Positions 8,114 through 17,069 of a stretch of DNA of 64,000 nt are shown piece after piece (within the stretch, counting starts at the first letter, position 1; every line of letters starts with the position of its first letter). The translations under genes were made by a program, and so were the position numbers. Location: assembly GCF_001476815.1 (NCBI RefSeq), contig NZ_LDSL01000051.1, positions 1 to 64,000 on the forward strand. Reading direction: 5' to 3'. Below the pieces are notes generated by a model. It saw only the letters and a program-made list of their open reading frames with translations. It did not search any database and had not been told where the DNA came from. This DNA comes from Pseudacidovorax intermedius (lineage in GTDB: Bacteria; Pseudomonadota; Gammaproteobacteria; Burkholderiales; Burkholderiaceae_C).

Positions 8114-9795
8114 CGCTTCTTGTCCTCCGGTTTGCCGCGCAGCAGCGATTCGGGATGGCGTTCCAGGTAGTCGGTCAGCACGCGGATGGAGCCGGCGGCG
8201 CGCGACAGCTCCTGCAGCGTCTGCCGCAGGTCCTGCTGCAGGGGCGCGTCTTCCGACAGCGTGCGCGTCGCCGCGTTGATGGTGCGGCGCGCATCCTTCA
8301 TGGCGCCGGCCAGCTCCGGCGTGACGTCGGTGTTGATGCGGCTAACCGTGGCCTCGGCGCTGGTCAGCGTGCGGTCCAGCGTGGCCAGGGTCTTGCGCAG
8401 GTCGCCCGCCAGTTCCTTGAAGGGAATGCTGTTGATCTTGGTCGCGATCTCCTGGATCTGCTGCTGCAGCTCGTCGAAGCTGCCGGCCACCGTCGGGATC
8501 TGGATCGGGTCCTGGTTGGTGTCCACCTTCACCGGCTTCTCCTTGGGGAAGAAGTCCAGCGCCACGTACAGCTGGCCGGTCAGCAGGTTGCCGGTGCGCA
8601 GCTGCGCGCGCAGGCCGCGGCTGATCAGGAAGCGGGTGCGCTCCTGCTGCGTGAAGCGCGGCTCCACCGGCGGCGCCGCCTGCGAGCCTTCCAGCGTATT
8701 GGCACGGCGCAGGCGGTCGGGGTAGACCGTGATCACCACCGGCATCAGGAACTCCCGCTCGTTGCGGTCGAACTGCACGCCGATGGACTTGACCTCGCCG
8801 ATGATGACGCCGCGGAAGTCCACCGGCGCGCCCGGCGACAGGCCGCGCAGCGACTGGTTGAAGTACATCAGCAGCGTCTGCGCCGGGCCGTCCGGCGGCT
8901 TCATGGCGGTGGCCTCGTCGTCGGCCAGGGCGAACACCGAGTTCTCGTTGGCCTGCGGGCCCATCACGTCGTCGGGCGCGGCGAAGGCGATGCCGCCCAG
9001 CACGATGGAGGCCAGCGACTGGGTGCGCACCTCGAAGCCGCTGGCGCCCGCCTGCACCTGCAGGCCGCTGGCATGCCAGAAGCGGGTGTTGGCGCCGACG
9101 AAACGGTCGTAGGGCGCGTTCACGAAGACGCGCAGCGCGACGCCGCGGCCGTCCCCATCCAGTTCCACCGAGGCCACCTGCCCCACCCGCACGCGGCGGA
9201 AGTACACCGGCGAGCCGATGTCCAGCGAGCCGGCATCGCGCGCACGCAGCGCGAACTGGCGCCCGCTGGCGTCGCGTGTGACGATGGGCGGCGCCTCCAG
9301 GCCGGCGAATTCGCTGGCCGTTTCCTCGTCGGCCCCGGCATCAGCGCCGATGTAGGCCCCCGACAGCAGGGTGCCCAGGCCCGACACGCCCGAGGTGTCG
9401 AAGCGCGGGCGCACCACCCAGTAGCGCGCATCCTTGGCGGTGAAGCCGCTGGCGGCGTTCTTGTCCAGCTCGACGGTCACCCGCACGTGCGAACGGTCGC
9501 GCGCCAGGCGGATGCTCTGCACGGTGCCGATCTGCACGTCCTTGTACTTGACGGCCGTCTTGTTGGCCTCCAGCCCCTCGGCCGTCTTGAAGGTGATGAC
9601 GACCTCCGGGCCGCGGTTCCACAGCACCTTGGCCACCAGCGTGATGCCGACCAGGGCGGCGATCACGGGGATCAGCCAGATCAGCGACGGCACCCAGTCG
9701 CGCCGGCGCACCACGTGCGGACGCGCCAGCGCGGGCGGGGCGGCGGGCGCATCGCCGCCGGGTTGCTGGCCCGCCTGGGGCCCGGGATCACTCAT
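8110..9795 (-). CDS. pqiB: PqiB, MCE-domain periplasm-spanning protein
   Basis: 561 residues. One transmembrane helix near residues 40-65 (SLIWLIPVIAALVGITLVAKVLW) is followed by three MCE domains (starting around EVVITFKTAEGLEANKT, around SGRQFALRARDAGSLDIGSP, and around LLMYFNQSLRGLSPGAPVDF) and a C-terminal coiled-coil stretch rich in TINAAT/SAEATVSRI-type heptads. This matches PqiB, whose stacked MCE rings and helical needle bridge inner and outer membranes for lipid movement. AAGGAG lies just upstream of the ATG at 9795, which decides this start over an upstream in-frame candidate. A 60-bp gap follows pqiA2. Confidence 0.92.
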   Translation of the reverse strand: MSDPGPQAGQQPGGDAPAAPPALARPHVVRRRDWVPSLIWLIPVIAALVGITLVAKVLWNRGPEVVITFKTAEGLEANKTAVKYKDVQIGTVQSIRLARDRSHVRVTVELDKNAASGFTAKDARYWVVRPRFDTSGVSGLGTLLSGAYIGADAGADEETASEFAGLEAPPIVTRDASGRQFALRARDAGSLDIGSPVYFRRVRVGQVASVELDGDGRGVALRVFVNAPYDRFVGANTRFWHASGLQVQAGASGFEVRTQSLASIVLGGIAFAAPDDVMGPQANENSVFALADDEATAMKPPDGPAQTLLMYFNQSLRGLSPGAPVDFRGVIIGEVKSIGVQFDRNEREFLMPVVITVYPDRLRRANTLEGSQAAPPVEPRFTQQERTRFLISRGLRAQLRTGNLLTGQLYVALDFFPKEKPVKVDTNQDPIQIPTVAGSFDELQQQIQEIATKINSIPFKELAGDLRKTLATLDRTLTSAEATVSRINTDVTPELAGAMKDARRTINAATRTLSEDAPLQQDLRQTLQELSRAAGSIRVLTDYLERHPESLLRGKPEDKKR

Positions 9796-9855
9796 TCCAA
9801 CTCCTTGTTCGCCCACGAGGGGCGGGATGCGGCCGGCTCCGCGGCGGGGCCCGTC

Positions 9856-10638
9856 TCACGCACCGGCTTTCGAGACGGGCGCCGGCACCGCGGCGCCCTG
9901 GTCGTCCACGGCGTCTTCGGGCTCCGGCGGGCCCGCGTCCCAGATGAGCCGCGGATCGAAGCTCAGCGAGGCCAGCATGGTCAGCACCACCACCGCGCCG
10001 AAGGCCCCGATGCCCAGGCCCGCCTGCACCACGGCAAAGCCCTGGATGCGCACCAGCCCGGCCAGCAGCGCGACCACGAAGACGTCCAGCATCGACCAGC
10101 GGCCGATGAATTCCAGCACCTGGTACAGCCGGGCCCGCTCGCGCTGGCGCCAGCGGCTGCGGCGCTGGGTGGTGACCGCGAGCACCGCCAGCGCGGCCAG
10201 CTTGAACAGCGGCACCAGGAAGCTGGCGGTGAAGATCAGCGCCGCCAGCCCGTAGGAGCCCGAGATCCAGAAGAAGATGATGCCGCTGAGGATGGTGTCC
10301 TGCTGCGTGCCGAGCAGGCTCTTGGTGATCATCACCGGCAGCAGGTTGGCCGGCAGGTAGAGCGCCGCCGCGGCGATCAGATAGGCCCAGGTGCGGCGCA
10401 GGCTGTCGGGCTTGCGCTCGCGCAGCCGGGTGCCGCACAGCGCGCAGGGCTCGCCCGGGCGGGCGCCTTCCCACACGCTGGCGCAGCGATGGCAGTCGAG
10501 CAGGCCGGCATCGTGCGCCGTGACGATGGCGCCGCCGCCCTGTTCGACGCTCAGGTGCGGGCTCGCACGGCCGGCCAGGCGGGCGAGGCGGTCGCGCGCC
10601 GCCAGGGCGCGGCCGATCGGACGCGACGGGCCGCTCAC
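9856..10638 (-). CDS. pqiA2: PqiA-domain inner-membrane protein, second of two
   Basis: 260 residues with a zinc-ribbon-like pair of CxxC motifs (LDCHRCASVW and CALCGTRL) followed by about four transmembrane helices (AYLIAAAALYLPANLLPVMI, GLAALIFTASFLVPLFKLAAL, the RWSMLDVFVVALLAG segment, and FGAVVVLTMLASL). In E. coli PqiA both halves are one polypeptide; here the two homologous halves are separate genes. The GTG at 10638 overlaps the stop of the upstream gene (GTGA), so the pair is translationally coupled. The protein likely loads lipid into PqiB at the inner membrane. Confidence 0.86.
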   Translation of the reverse strand: MSGPSRPIGRALAARDRLARLAGRASPHLSVEQGGGAIVTAHDAGLLDCHRCASVWEGARPGEPCALCGTRLRERKPDSLRRTWAYLIAAAALYLPANLLPVMITKSLLGTQQDTILSGIIFFWISGSYGLAALIFTASFLVPLFKLAALAVLAVTTQRRSRWRQRERARLYQVLEFIGRWSMLDVFVVALLAGLVRIQGFAVVQAGLGIGAFGAVVVLTMLASLSFDPRLIWDAGPPEPEDAVDDQGAAVPAPVSKAGA

Positions 10639-11306
10639 CGCCCGCCTCCGGCCTCGGCCAAGCCTTCGCGCTCGAAGGCCATCTCCCAGAAGCTGCGCGG
10701 GTCGAAGGACAGCAGCGAGGTCAGCAGCACCGTCAGCCCGACGAAGGCCCACAGCGCCGGCCCGACGACCACCGTCGCCATGCCGAAGAGCTTGACGATG
10801 GCGACCAGCACGCCGAGCAGGAACACCTCCACCATGCCCCAGGGTCGCAGCGACTGCAGCGCCTTCACCAGCACCGCGAAGCCGGGCGGGCGGCGCGGCG
10901 CCGCCGCTACGCCGCCGGTCCGGCCCGCGCCCCACACCAGCGGCGCCGCCTGCAGATAGAAGAGGATGCACAGCTGTGCCAGCGGAAAGAGCAGCGTCGT
11001 CGCCAGCACCAGCAGCGCGACGGGCGACATGCCCTCGCCCGCCAGCACCACCACGGCGCCGGCCAGCGTGGTCTGGCTGCTGCGGCCCTGCAGCTCGATT
11101 TCGACGATGGGGAACAGGTTGGCGATGGCGAACAGGATCAGGCTGGCCAGCGTGAGCGGCAGTAGGCGTTCGCGTTGCTGGCCGGGATGCCGCGCCAGCT
11201 CCGTGCCGCAGCGCGGGCAGTGGGCGATTTCGCGCGGCCGAAGACGCGGCGTGCGAAATACTGCATCGCATCCCTCACAGACCGTCACATCACGCACCAG
11301 CTTCAT
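10635..11306 (-). CDS. pqiA1: PqiA-domain inner-membrane protein, first of two
   Basis: 223 residues: two CxxC pairs at the N-terminus (VCEGCDAVF and HCPRCGTEL), then membrane helices LTLASLILFAIANLFPIVEI, VALLVLATTLLFPLAQLCILFYL, and GMVEVFLLGVLVAIVKL. LFPIVEIELQG is typical of the PqiA family. The ATG at 11306 was chosen because it precedes the conserved zinc-ribbon segment directly; an in-frame start 17 codons upstream adds no homologous sequence. It is the first gene of pqiA1-pqiA2-pqiB-pqiC and its promoter must lie in the 153-bp gap shared with the divergent DUF2239 gene. Confidence 0.86.
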   Translation of the reverse strand: MKLVRDVTVCEGCDAVFRTPRLRPREIAHCPRCGTELARHPGQQRERLLPLTLASLILFAIANLFPIVEIELQGRSSQTTLAGAVVVLAGEGMSPVALLVLATTLLFPLAQLCILFYLQAAPLVWGAGRTGGVAAAPRRPPGFAVLVKALQSLRPWGMVEVFLLGVLVAIVKLFGMATVVVGPALWAFVGLTVLLTSLLSFDPRSFWEMAFEREGLAEAGGGR

Positions 11307-11411
11307 CGGCCGGGATTCTGCCCAAACGCGCTGACGGCAGCCGGGCCTGCCCGTCACCAGCCCCCGGCATCCGGCGACCAGAACCGGCGTAGGACAAATG
11401 CCGGCTTGTTT

Positions 11412-11453
11412 TTACCCGGGCATATTGCAACCGTGATTTCAGCCGGGTAATAT
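11412..11453 (+). promoter_or_regulatory. Promoter with overlapping dyad upstream of the DUF2239 gene
   Basis: TTGCAA (11425-11430) and TAATAT (11448-11453) are separated by 17 bases, a good sigma-70 match. The predicted transcript start falls at about 11459-11460, which is the A of the start codon. A perfect inverted repeat, TTACCCGG (11412-11419) and CCGGGTAA (11443-11450), brackets the -35 and overlaps the -10, as a repressor operator would. I do not recognise the regulator. Confidence 0.5.
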
Positions 11454-11459
11454 TTGGCG

Positions 11460-12035
11460 ATGACCGACGCCACTTCGACCCCAGGGCTCACGGCCTTTCT
11501 GGGCTGCACGCGCATCGCACAGGGCCCGCGCGAGCGCGTGCTCGCCGACCTGCGCCGGCGCAACGACAACCCGCCCGCCCTGGTCTTCGACGATGCGAGC
11601 GGCGAGCGCGTGGAGCTGGACCTGTGGTCCACGGCGCCCGCGCCTGCCGCCGACGGCGGCGCGCGGCCGGCCCGCGGCGTCGGCCGGCCGCGCCTGGGCG
11701 TGGTGGCGCGCGAAGTCACCCTGCTGCCGCGCCACTGGGACTGGCTCAGCCGCCAGCCGGGCGGCGCCTCCGTGGCCCTGCGCCGGCTGGTGGAGGACGC
11801 ACGGCGGGTCTATGCCGACCGCGACGCCGCGCGTGCCGCCCGCGAAGCCGCCTACGGCTTCATGAGCAGCGTGGCCAGCGCCCTGCCCGGCTTCGAGGAA
11901 GCGTCCCGCGCGCTCTTCGCGGGCGATCCGGAGCGCTTCGCCGCGCATCTGAGCGGCTGGCCCGCCGACGTGGCGGACTACGCCCGGCACCTGGCCCGCG
12001 GCGCCTGGGCGGCCGTCCCGGAGCAGGCCTCGTGA
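11460..12035 (+). CDS. DUF2239-family protein
   Basis: 191 residues matching DUF2239: LTAFLGCTRIAQGPRERVLADL near the start, ALVFDDASGERVELDLW, and the central GRPRLGVVAREVTLLPRHWDWLSRQPGGASVALRRLV segment. There is no signal peptide or membrane helix. Function of the family is unknown. The ATG at 11460 has no Shine-Dalgarno sequence and coincides with the predicted transcription start, so translation may be leaderless. Its stop overlaps the start of the MATE exporter (GTGA), so the two are co-translated; a link to export of a toxic compound is possible but unproven. Confidence 0.82.
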   Translation: MTDATSTPGLTAFLGCTRIAQGPRERVLADLRRRNDNPPALVFDDASGERVELDLWSTAPAPAADGGARPARGVGRPRLGVVAREVTLLPRHWDWLSRQPGGASVALRRLVEDARRVYADRDAARAAREAAYGFMSSVASALPGFEEASRALFAGDPERFAAHLSGWPADVADYARHLARGAWAAVPEQAS

Positions 12036-13456
12036 GCGGCCGCCCGCCGCTGGACGCCGCGCCCGCCCACGCCCTGCCTGCGGCCCCGCCAGGGGGCGCC
12101 GCCCTGCCCGATCCCTCGCGCCCGCTGTGGAAGACCTTCCTGTTCTTCCTGCTGCCCATGCTGCTGTCGAACGTGCTGCAGTCGCTGTCGGGCACCGTCA
12201 ACAACATCTACCTGGGCCAGATGCTGGGCGTGCGCGCGCTGGCGGCCGTCTCGGGCTTCTTCCCGGTGATGTTCTTCTTCATCGCCTTCACCATCGGCCT
12301 GGGCGCCGGTGCCTCGGTGCTGATCGGCCAGGCCTGGGGCGCGCGCGAGCCCGAACGGGCGCGGGCCGTGGCCGGCACCGCCCTGTCGGTGGTGCTGGTC
12401 TTCGGCCTCATGGTGGCGGTGTTCGGCGGCCTGTTCACCCGGCCGCTGCTGCATGCGCTGGGCACCCCGGCGGACATCCTGCCGGACGCGACGGCCTATG
12501 CCCGCATCATCCTGATCGCCATGCCGGGGCTGTTCGTCTACCTGCTGTCCACCGCCATGCTGCGCGGCGTGGGCGACACGCTGACGCCGCTGTACACGCT
12601 GCTCATTTCCACCGGCACCGGCCTGCTGCTGACGCCGGCGCTGATCCGCGGCTGGGCCGGGCTGCCGCAACTGGGCGTGGCCAGCGCGGCCTGGGCGACC
12701 GTGGTCGGCTTCGTGCTCGCCAGCCTGTGGATGGGCCTGCACCTGCGCCGCCGGCGCAGCCCGCTGGCCCCTGACCGGGCGCTGCTGCGCCATCTGCGCA
12801 TCGACTGGACGCTGCTGCGCGCGGTGCTCAAGGTGGGCGTGCCCACGGGCGTGCAGATGATCGTGATCTCGCTGGCGGCGGTGGTGCTGCTGTCGCTGGT
12901 CAACGGCTTCGGTTCGGACGCCACGGCGGCCTACGGCGCGGTGAACCAGGTGATCGCCTATGTGCAGTTTCCGGCCATCTCCATCGCCATCACCGCCTCG
13001 GTGCTGGGGGCGCAGGCCATCGGCGCCGGCCGCGCCGACCAGCTGGGCCGCATCACGGCCACGGCGCTGGGCATGAACCTGGCGCTCACCGGCGGGCTGG
13101 TGCTGCTCGCCTACCTGGCCTCACGGCCGCTGATGGGCCTGTTCATCACCGACCCGGCGGTGATCGAGGTCGCGCAGCAGCTGCTGCACATCATGCTGTG
13201 GAGCCTGGTGGTCTTCGGCATGGGCTCGGCGCTGGCGGGCGTGATGCGCGCCAGCGGCTCGGTGCTGGTGCCCACCGCCATCACCATCGGCGCCGTGCTG
13301 CTGGTGGAGGTGCCCGCCGCCTGGTGGATGAGCCACCGCTTCGGCCTGCAGGGCATCTGGATGGCCTACCCCCTGGGCTTCTGCGCCATGCTGCTGATGC
13401 AGACGGCGTACTACCGCGGGGTGTGGCGGCACAAGAGGATCGAGCGGATGGTGTGA
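12032..13456 (+). CDS. MATE-family multidrug efflux transporter
   Basis: 474 residues with about twelve membrane helices. Family marks include FFLLPMLLSNVLQSLSGTVN at helix 1, NIYLGQMLGVRALAAVSGFFP, IGLGAGASVLIGQAWGARE, and in the second half GVPTGVQMIVISLAAVVLL. MATE proteins expel cationic drugs using Na+ or H+ gradients across the inner membrane. The GTG start at 12032 overlaps the DUF2239 stop. A Pro/Ala-rich 35-residue lead precedes helix 1. It converges on the lyase gene with a 30-bp gap. Substrate not predictable. Confidence 0.9.
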   Translation: MSGRPPLDAAPAHALPAAPPGGAALPDPSRPLWKTFLFFLLPMLLSNVLQSLSGTVNNIYLGQMLGVRALAAVSGFFPVMFFFIAFTIGLGAGASVLIGQAWGAREPERARAVAGTALSVVLVFGLMVAVFGGLFTRPLLHALGTPADILPDATAYARIILIAMPGLFVYLLSTAMLRGVGDTLTPLYTLLISTGTGLLLTPALIRGWAGLPQLGVASAAWATVVGFVLASLWMGLHLRRRRSPLAPDRALLRHLRIDWTLLRAVLKVGVPTGVQMIVISLAAVVLLSLVNGFGSDATAAYGAVNQVIAYVQFPAISIAITASVLGAQAIGAGRADQLGRITATALGMNLALTGGLVLLAYLASRPLMGLFITDPAVIEVAQQLLHIMLWSLVVFGMGSALAGVMRASGSVLVPTAITIGAVLLVEVPAAWWMSHRFGLQGIWMAYPLGFCAMLLMQTAYYRGVWRHKRIERMV

Positions 13457-13486
13457 GCGGCACCGCGCGGCTGCGCTCACACCTTC

Positions 13487-14341
13487 TCAGCCTTCGTAGC
13501 GCTTGCCGAGGGCCAGCAGTTCGGGCGTGCCGATCACGGCATTGAGGCCGTCGAAGTCCAGCATCGCGCCGCGCCAGGGCTCGGTGGTCTGGTGCGAACG
13601 CAGGCTGGCGAAGTAGCCCTGCATCGCATGGGCCAGCGCCCGCACCGTGCCACCGGGAAAGATGACGATGCGAAAACCCATCCGGCCCAGTTCGTCGGCG
13701 GGCGTGATCGGCGTCTTGCCGCCTTCGACCATGTTGGCCAGCAGCGGCACGCGGCCGGCGAACTGCCGGGCGGCCCGGGCCAGCTGCTCGGGCGTGCGCA
13801 AAGCCTCGATGAAGAGCGCGTCGACGCCGCACGCCAGATAGGCCTCGGCGCGGTCCATGGCCGCGTCCCAGCCTTCTACCGCCAGTGCGTCGGTGCGCGC
13901 GAGGATCAGCGTGTCGGCGCTGCGGCGCGCGTCCAGCGCGGCGCGCAGCTTGCCCTGCATCTCGGCGACGGGCACCACGGTCTTGCCGTCCAGGTGCCCG
14001 CAGCGCTTGGGAAAGCCCTGGTCCTCCAGCTGGATCATGGCGGCGCCGGCGCGCTCCAGGCCGGCCACGGCGCGCTGCACGTTCAGCGCATTGCCGAAGC
14101 CGGTGTCGGCATCGACGATGACCGGCGTGCGCACCCGCTCGGTGATGTGGGCCAGCGTGTCGCAGACCTCGGTGAAGGTGGTGAGCCCGACGTCGGAGCG
14201 GCCCAGCCGCGTGTAGGCGATCGAGGCGCCCGACAGGTACAGCGCCTCGAAGCCGGCCTGCTCGGCCAGCAGGGCGCTGAAGGCGTCGTACACGCCCTCG
14301 GCGCCCTGCTGGGCCTGGCCCGGCTCTTCGACCGAGTGCAC
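13487..14341 (-). CDS. Isocitrate lyase/PEP mutase superfamily lyase with altered N-terminus
   Basis: 284 residues. From GVYDAFSALLAEQAGFEALYLSG onward it matches the oxaloacetate decarboxylase / methylisocitrate-lyase-like branch of the family, with DADTGFGNALNV for Mg binding and the catalytic PKRCGHLDGK motif intact. The first about 17 residues do not resemble relatives, which read LVxPGVYDA at this point, so the 5' end appears replaced. The start is a GTG without a ribosome site, 26 bp from the divergent aldehyde dehydrogenase start, too close for two promoters. Likely a C-C lyase on a small 2-oxo or hydroxy diacid; it may be poorly expressed. Confidence 0.75.
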   Translation of the reverse strand: MHSVEEPGQAQQGAEGVYDAFSALLAEQAGFEALYLSGASIAYTRLGRSDVGLTTFTEVCDTLAHITERVRTPVIVDADTGFGNALNVQRAVAGLERAGAAMIQLEDQGFPKRCGHLDGKTVVPVAEMQGKLRAALDARRSADTLILARTDALAVEGWDAAMDRAEAYLACGVDALFIEALRTPEQLARAARQFAGRVPLLANMVEGGKTPITPADELGRMGFRIVIFPGGTVRALAHAMQGYFASLRSHQTTEPWRGAMLDFDGLNAVIGTPELLALGKRYEG

Positions 14342-14367
14342 GGCCTGTACCCCGAACCCAACCCCGC

Positions 14368-15606
14368 ATGACCATGAAGACCCACGGCAACTACATCGGC
14401 GGCCAATGGACCGAAGGCCAGGACGCCGCGCCCAACGTCAACCCGTCGGACACGCGCGACGTGGTCGGCCTCTACGCACGCGCCAGCCGCGCCGACGCCG
14501 TGGCCGCCATCGCCGCGGCGCATGCCGCCCAGCCCGCGTGGGCTGCGCTGTCGCCCCAGCAGCGCGCCGACGCGCTGGACCAGGCCGGCAGCGAGATCCA
14601 GGCGCGCAGGGCCGAACTGGCCGAACTGCTCGCGCGCGAGGAAGGCAAGGCCCTGCCCGACGCGCTGGGCGAGGTCGTGCGCGCCGCGCAGATCTTCAAG
14701 TTCTTCGCCGGCGAGGCACTACGCGTCGGCGGCGAACTGCTGCCCTTCACCCGCCAGGGCATGAGCGTGGAGATCACGCGCGAGCCGGTCGGCGTGGTGA
14801 GCATCATCACGCCGTGGAACTTCCCCATCGCCATCCCGGCCTGGAAGATCGCGCCAGCCCTGGCCTAAGGCAATGCGGTGGTGTTCAAGCCGGCCGAGCT
14901 GCTGCCGGGCAGCGCCTGGGCGCTGGCCGAGACCCTGAGCCGCTGCGGCCTGCCCGCCGGCACCTTCAACCTGGTAATGGGCCGCGGCCGCGAGATCGGC
15001 GACACCCTGCTCGAAGACCCGCGCGTGGCGGCGGTCACCTTCACCGGCTCGGAAGCCACCGGCCGCAGGGTGGCGCAGGCCTGCGTGTCGCGGCCCCGCG
15101 CCATGGCCAAGTTCCAGCTCGAGATGGGCGGCAAGAACCCCCTGGTCGTGCTCGACGATGCCGACCTGGAGGTGGCCGTGTCCTGCGCCATCAACGGCGC
15201 CTTCTATTCGACCGGCCAGCGCTGCACCGCGTCCTCGCGCCTGATCGTCACCGACGGCATCCACGACCGCTTCGTGGCCGCCATGGTCGAGCGCATGCGC
15301 GGCCTGGCCGTGGGCGATGCGCGCGCCGGGCACCGTGATCGGCCCCGTCGTCGATGCGAAGCAGCTGGAACAGAACCTGGACTACATCCGCATCGGCCGC
15401 GAGGAAGGCGCACGCCTGGTGGCCGGCGGCGACGCGATGGCCCAGGTCGACGGCAAGCCGGGCTTCTACCTGCAGCCGGCCCTGTTCACCGAGACCACCA
15501 ACGCCATGCGCATCAACCGCGAGGAGATCTTCGGCCCGGTGGCCACGGTGATCCGCGTGCGCGATGCGGACGAAGCGCTGGCCGTAGCCAACGCTGCAGG
15601 CCCGCC
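14368..15606 (+). pseudogene. Aldehyde dehydrogenase (2,5-dioxovalerate / succinate-semialdehyde type), broken
   Basis: The N-terminus (GNYIGGQWTEGQD; IITPWNFPIAIPAWKIAPALA) is cut by an in-frame TAA at 14866-14868 where relatives have Tyr. The frame resumes (GNAVVFKPAELLPGSAWALAE; TFTGSEATGRR; QLEMGGKNPLVV; the Cys region FYSTGQRCTASS), then shifts near 15320-15335 into the frame that reads GTVIGPVVDAKQLEQNLDYI and NREEIFGPVATVIRV. Homology ends near 15600 at EALAVAN, so about the last 60 residues are missing. Three separate lesions mean it is not functional. Intact members oxidise alpha-ketoglutarate semialdehyde or similar sugar-acid intermediates with NAD(P). Confidence 0.88.
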
Positions 15607-15713
15607 AGCAGGGCGGCACCGGGCGCAACCCCTTCGTCACCGGCACCGACAACGTCGTGCGCGGCCTGCCAGTGCTGAGGCGCGTGCCGCGCTCGCTTAG
15701 CCACGGCCACTGA
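15606..15713 (+). pseudogene. Short coding remnant joined to the truncated aldehyde dehydrogenase
   Basis: In a third frame a short open stretch reads QQGGTGRNPFVTGTDNVVRG and ends at TGA 15711-15713. GRNPFV followed by a helix of this kind resembles the C-terminus of some metallo-beta-lactamase-fold hydrolases, but the match is by eye and short. It begins where aldehyde dehydrogenase homology stops, as expected for a deletion junction. Confidence 0.3.
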
Positions 15714-15759
15714 CTGGCCTCGCCTACCTCCACCACCACCCACGAACCCATTCCGCGCC

Positions 15760-17046
15760 ATGCCTGCGGCCATCCCGATCTTCGTCTTCACCCTCGTTCT
15801 GGTCATGTGGCAGCCCCGCGGGCTGGGCATCGGCTGGAGCGCCAGTGCCGGTGCGCTGGTCGCCATGGCGCTTGGCGTCGTGCACCCGTCGGACATCCCG
15901 GTGGTCTGGGGCATCGTCTGGAACGCCACGGCGACCTTCGTGGCCGTCATCGTCATCAGCCTCCTGCTGGACGAGGCCGGCTTCTTCAAGTGGGCAGCGC
16001 TGCACGTCGCGCGCTGGGGCCGGGGCAGCGGTGCGCGGCTGTTCGCCCTGATCGTGCTGCTCGGGGCCGCCGTGGCGGCGCTGTTCGCCAACGACGGCGC
16101 GGCGCTGATCCTGACGCCCATCGTGATGGCCATGCTGGTCGCGCTGGGCTTCTCGCCGGCGGCCACCCTCGCCTTCGTGATGGCGGCCGGCTTCATCGCC
16201 GACACCGCCAGCCTGCCGCTGGTGGTGTCCAACCTGGTCAACATCGTCTCCGCCGACTTCTTCGGCATCGGCTTCGACGCCTATGCCTCGGTCATGGTGC
16301 CGGTCAACCTGGCGGCGGTGGCCGCCAGCCTGGTCGTGCTCTACCTGTACTTCCGTCGGGACGTGCCGGCAGGCTACGACATCGGGCAGCTCAAGGCGCC
16401 CCGCCAGGCCATCCGGGACCGCGCGACCTTCCGTGCCGGCTGGGCGGTGCTTGCGCTGCTGCTGGGCGGCTTCTTCTGGCTGGAGCCATTGGGCGTGCCG
16501 GTCAGCGCGGTCGCGGCCGCGGGTGCGGCGGTCCTGCTGGCGGTGGCCGCCAGAGGCCGCGTCATCTCCACGCGCAAGGTGCTCCGGGGGGCGCCCTGGC
16601 AGATCGTCGTGTTCTCCCTGGGCATGTACCTGGTGGTCTATGGCCTGCGCAACGCCCGACTCACGGACCACCTCGCCCGACTGCTGGACCAGGTCGCGCA
16701 TGGGGGCATCTGGGGCGCCGCCTTCGGCACCGGCTTCGTCACGGCCGGACTGTCCGCCGTGATGAACAACATGCCGACGGTGCTGGTCGGCGCGCTGGCC
16801 ATCGACCAGTCGGCGGCGACGGGGGTGGTCAGGGAGGCCATGGTCTACGCCAACGTGATCGGCTGCGACCTGGGCCCCAAGATCACGCCGATCGGCAGCC
16901 TGGCCACCCTGCTTTGGCTGCACGTGCTGTCGCGCAAGGGCATGACCATCGCGTGGGGTGATTACTTCCGCGTCGGCCTTGTGCTGACGCTGCCCGTGCT
17001 GGCGGTCACGCTGGCCGCACTCGCTCTGCGCCTGAGCGCAGCCTGA
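15760..17046 (+). CDS. arsB: Arsenite efflux permease ArsB
   Basis: 428 residues, the same length as characterised ArsB (about 429), with about twelve membrane helices. Characteristic stretches are [55 protein letters not shown], and [20 protein letters not shown] near the end. ArsB extrudes As(III)/Sb(III) across the inner membrane, alone or with the ArsA ATPase. The gene is intact while the adjacent arsC is broken, and no arsR or arsH is visible, so it is a leftover of a larger ars operon. It can protect against arsenite but not arsenate by itself. Confidence 0.92.
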   Translation: MPAAIPIFVFTLVLVMWQPRGLGIGWSASAGALVAMALGVVHPSDIPVVWGIVWNATATFVAVIVISLLLDEAGFFKWAALHVARWGRGSGARLFALIVLLGAAVAALFANDGAALILTPIVMAMLVALGFSPAATLAFVMAAGFIADTASLPLVVSNLVNIVSADFFGIGFDAYASVMVPVNLAAVAASLVVLYLYFRRDVPAGYDIGQLKAPRQAIRDRATFRAGWAVLALLLGGFFWLEPLGVPVSAVAAAGAAVLLAVAARGRVISTRKVLRGAPWQIVVFSLGMYLVVYGLRNARLTDHLARLLDQVAHGGIWGAAFGTGFVTAGLSAVMNNMPTVLVGALAIDQSAATGVVREAMVYANVIGCDLGPKITPIGSLATLLWLHVLSRKGMTIAWGDYFRVGLVLTLPVLAVTLAALALRLSAA

Positions 17047-17069
17047 CGCATCGAACCCAGGAGCCGTGC

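Noticed and set aside
8098-10959. 953-codon plus-strand open frame across pqiB and pqiA2
   Set aside because: Codon-position shadow of the minus-strand pqi genes; its composition (Arg/Ala/His/Gln-rich) and lack of motifs argue against a real gene.
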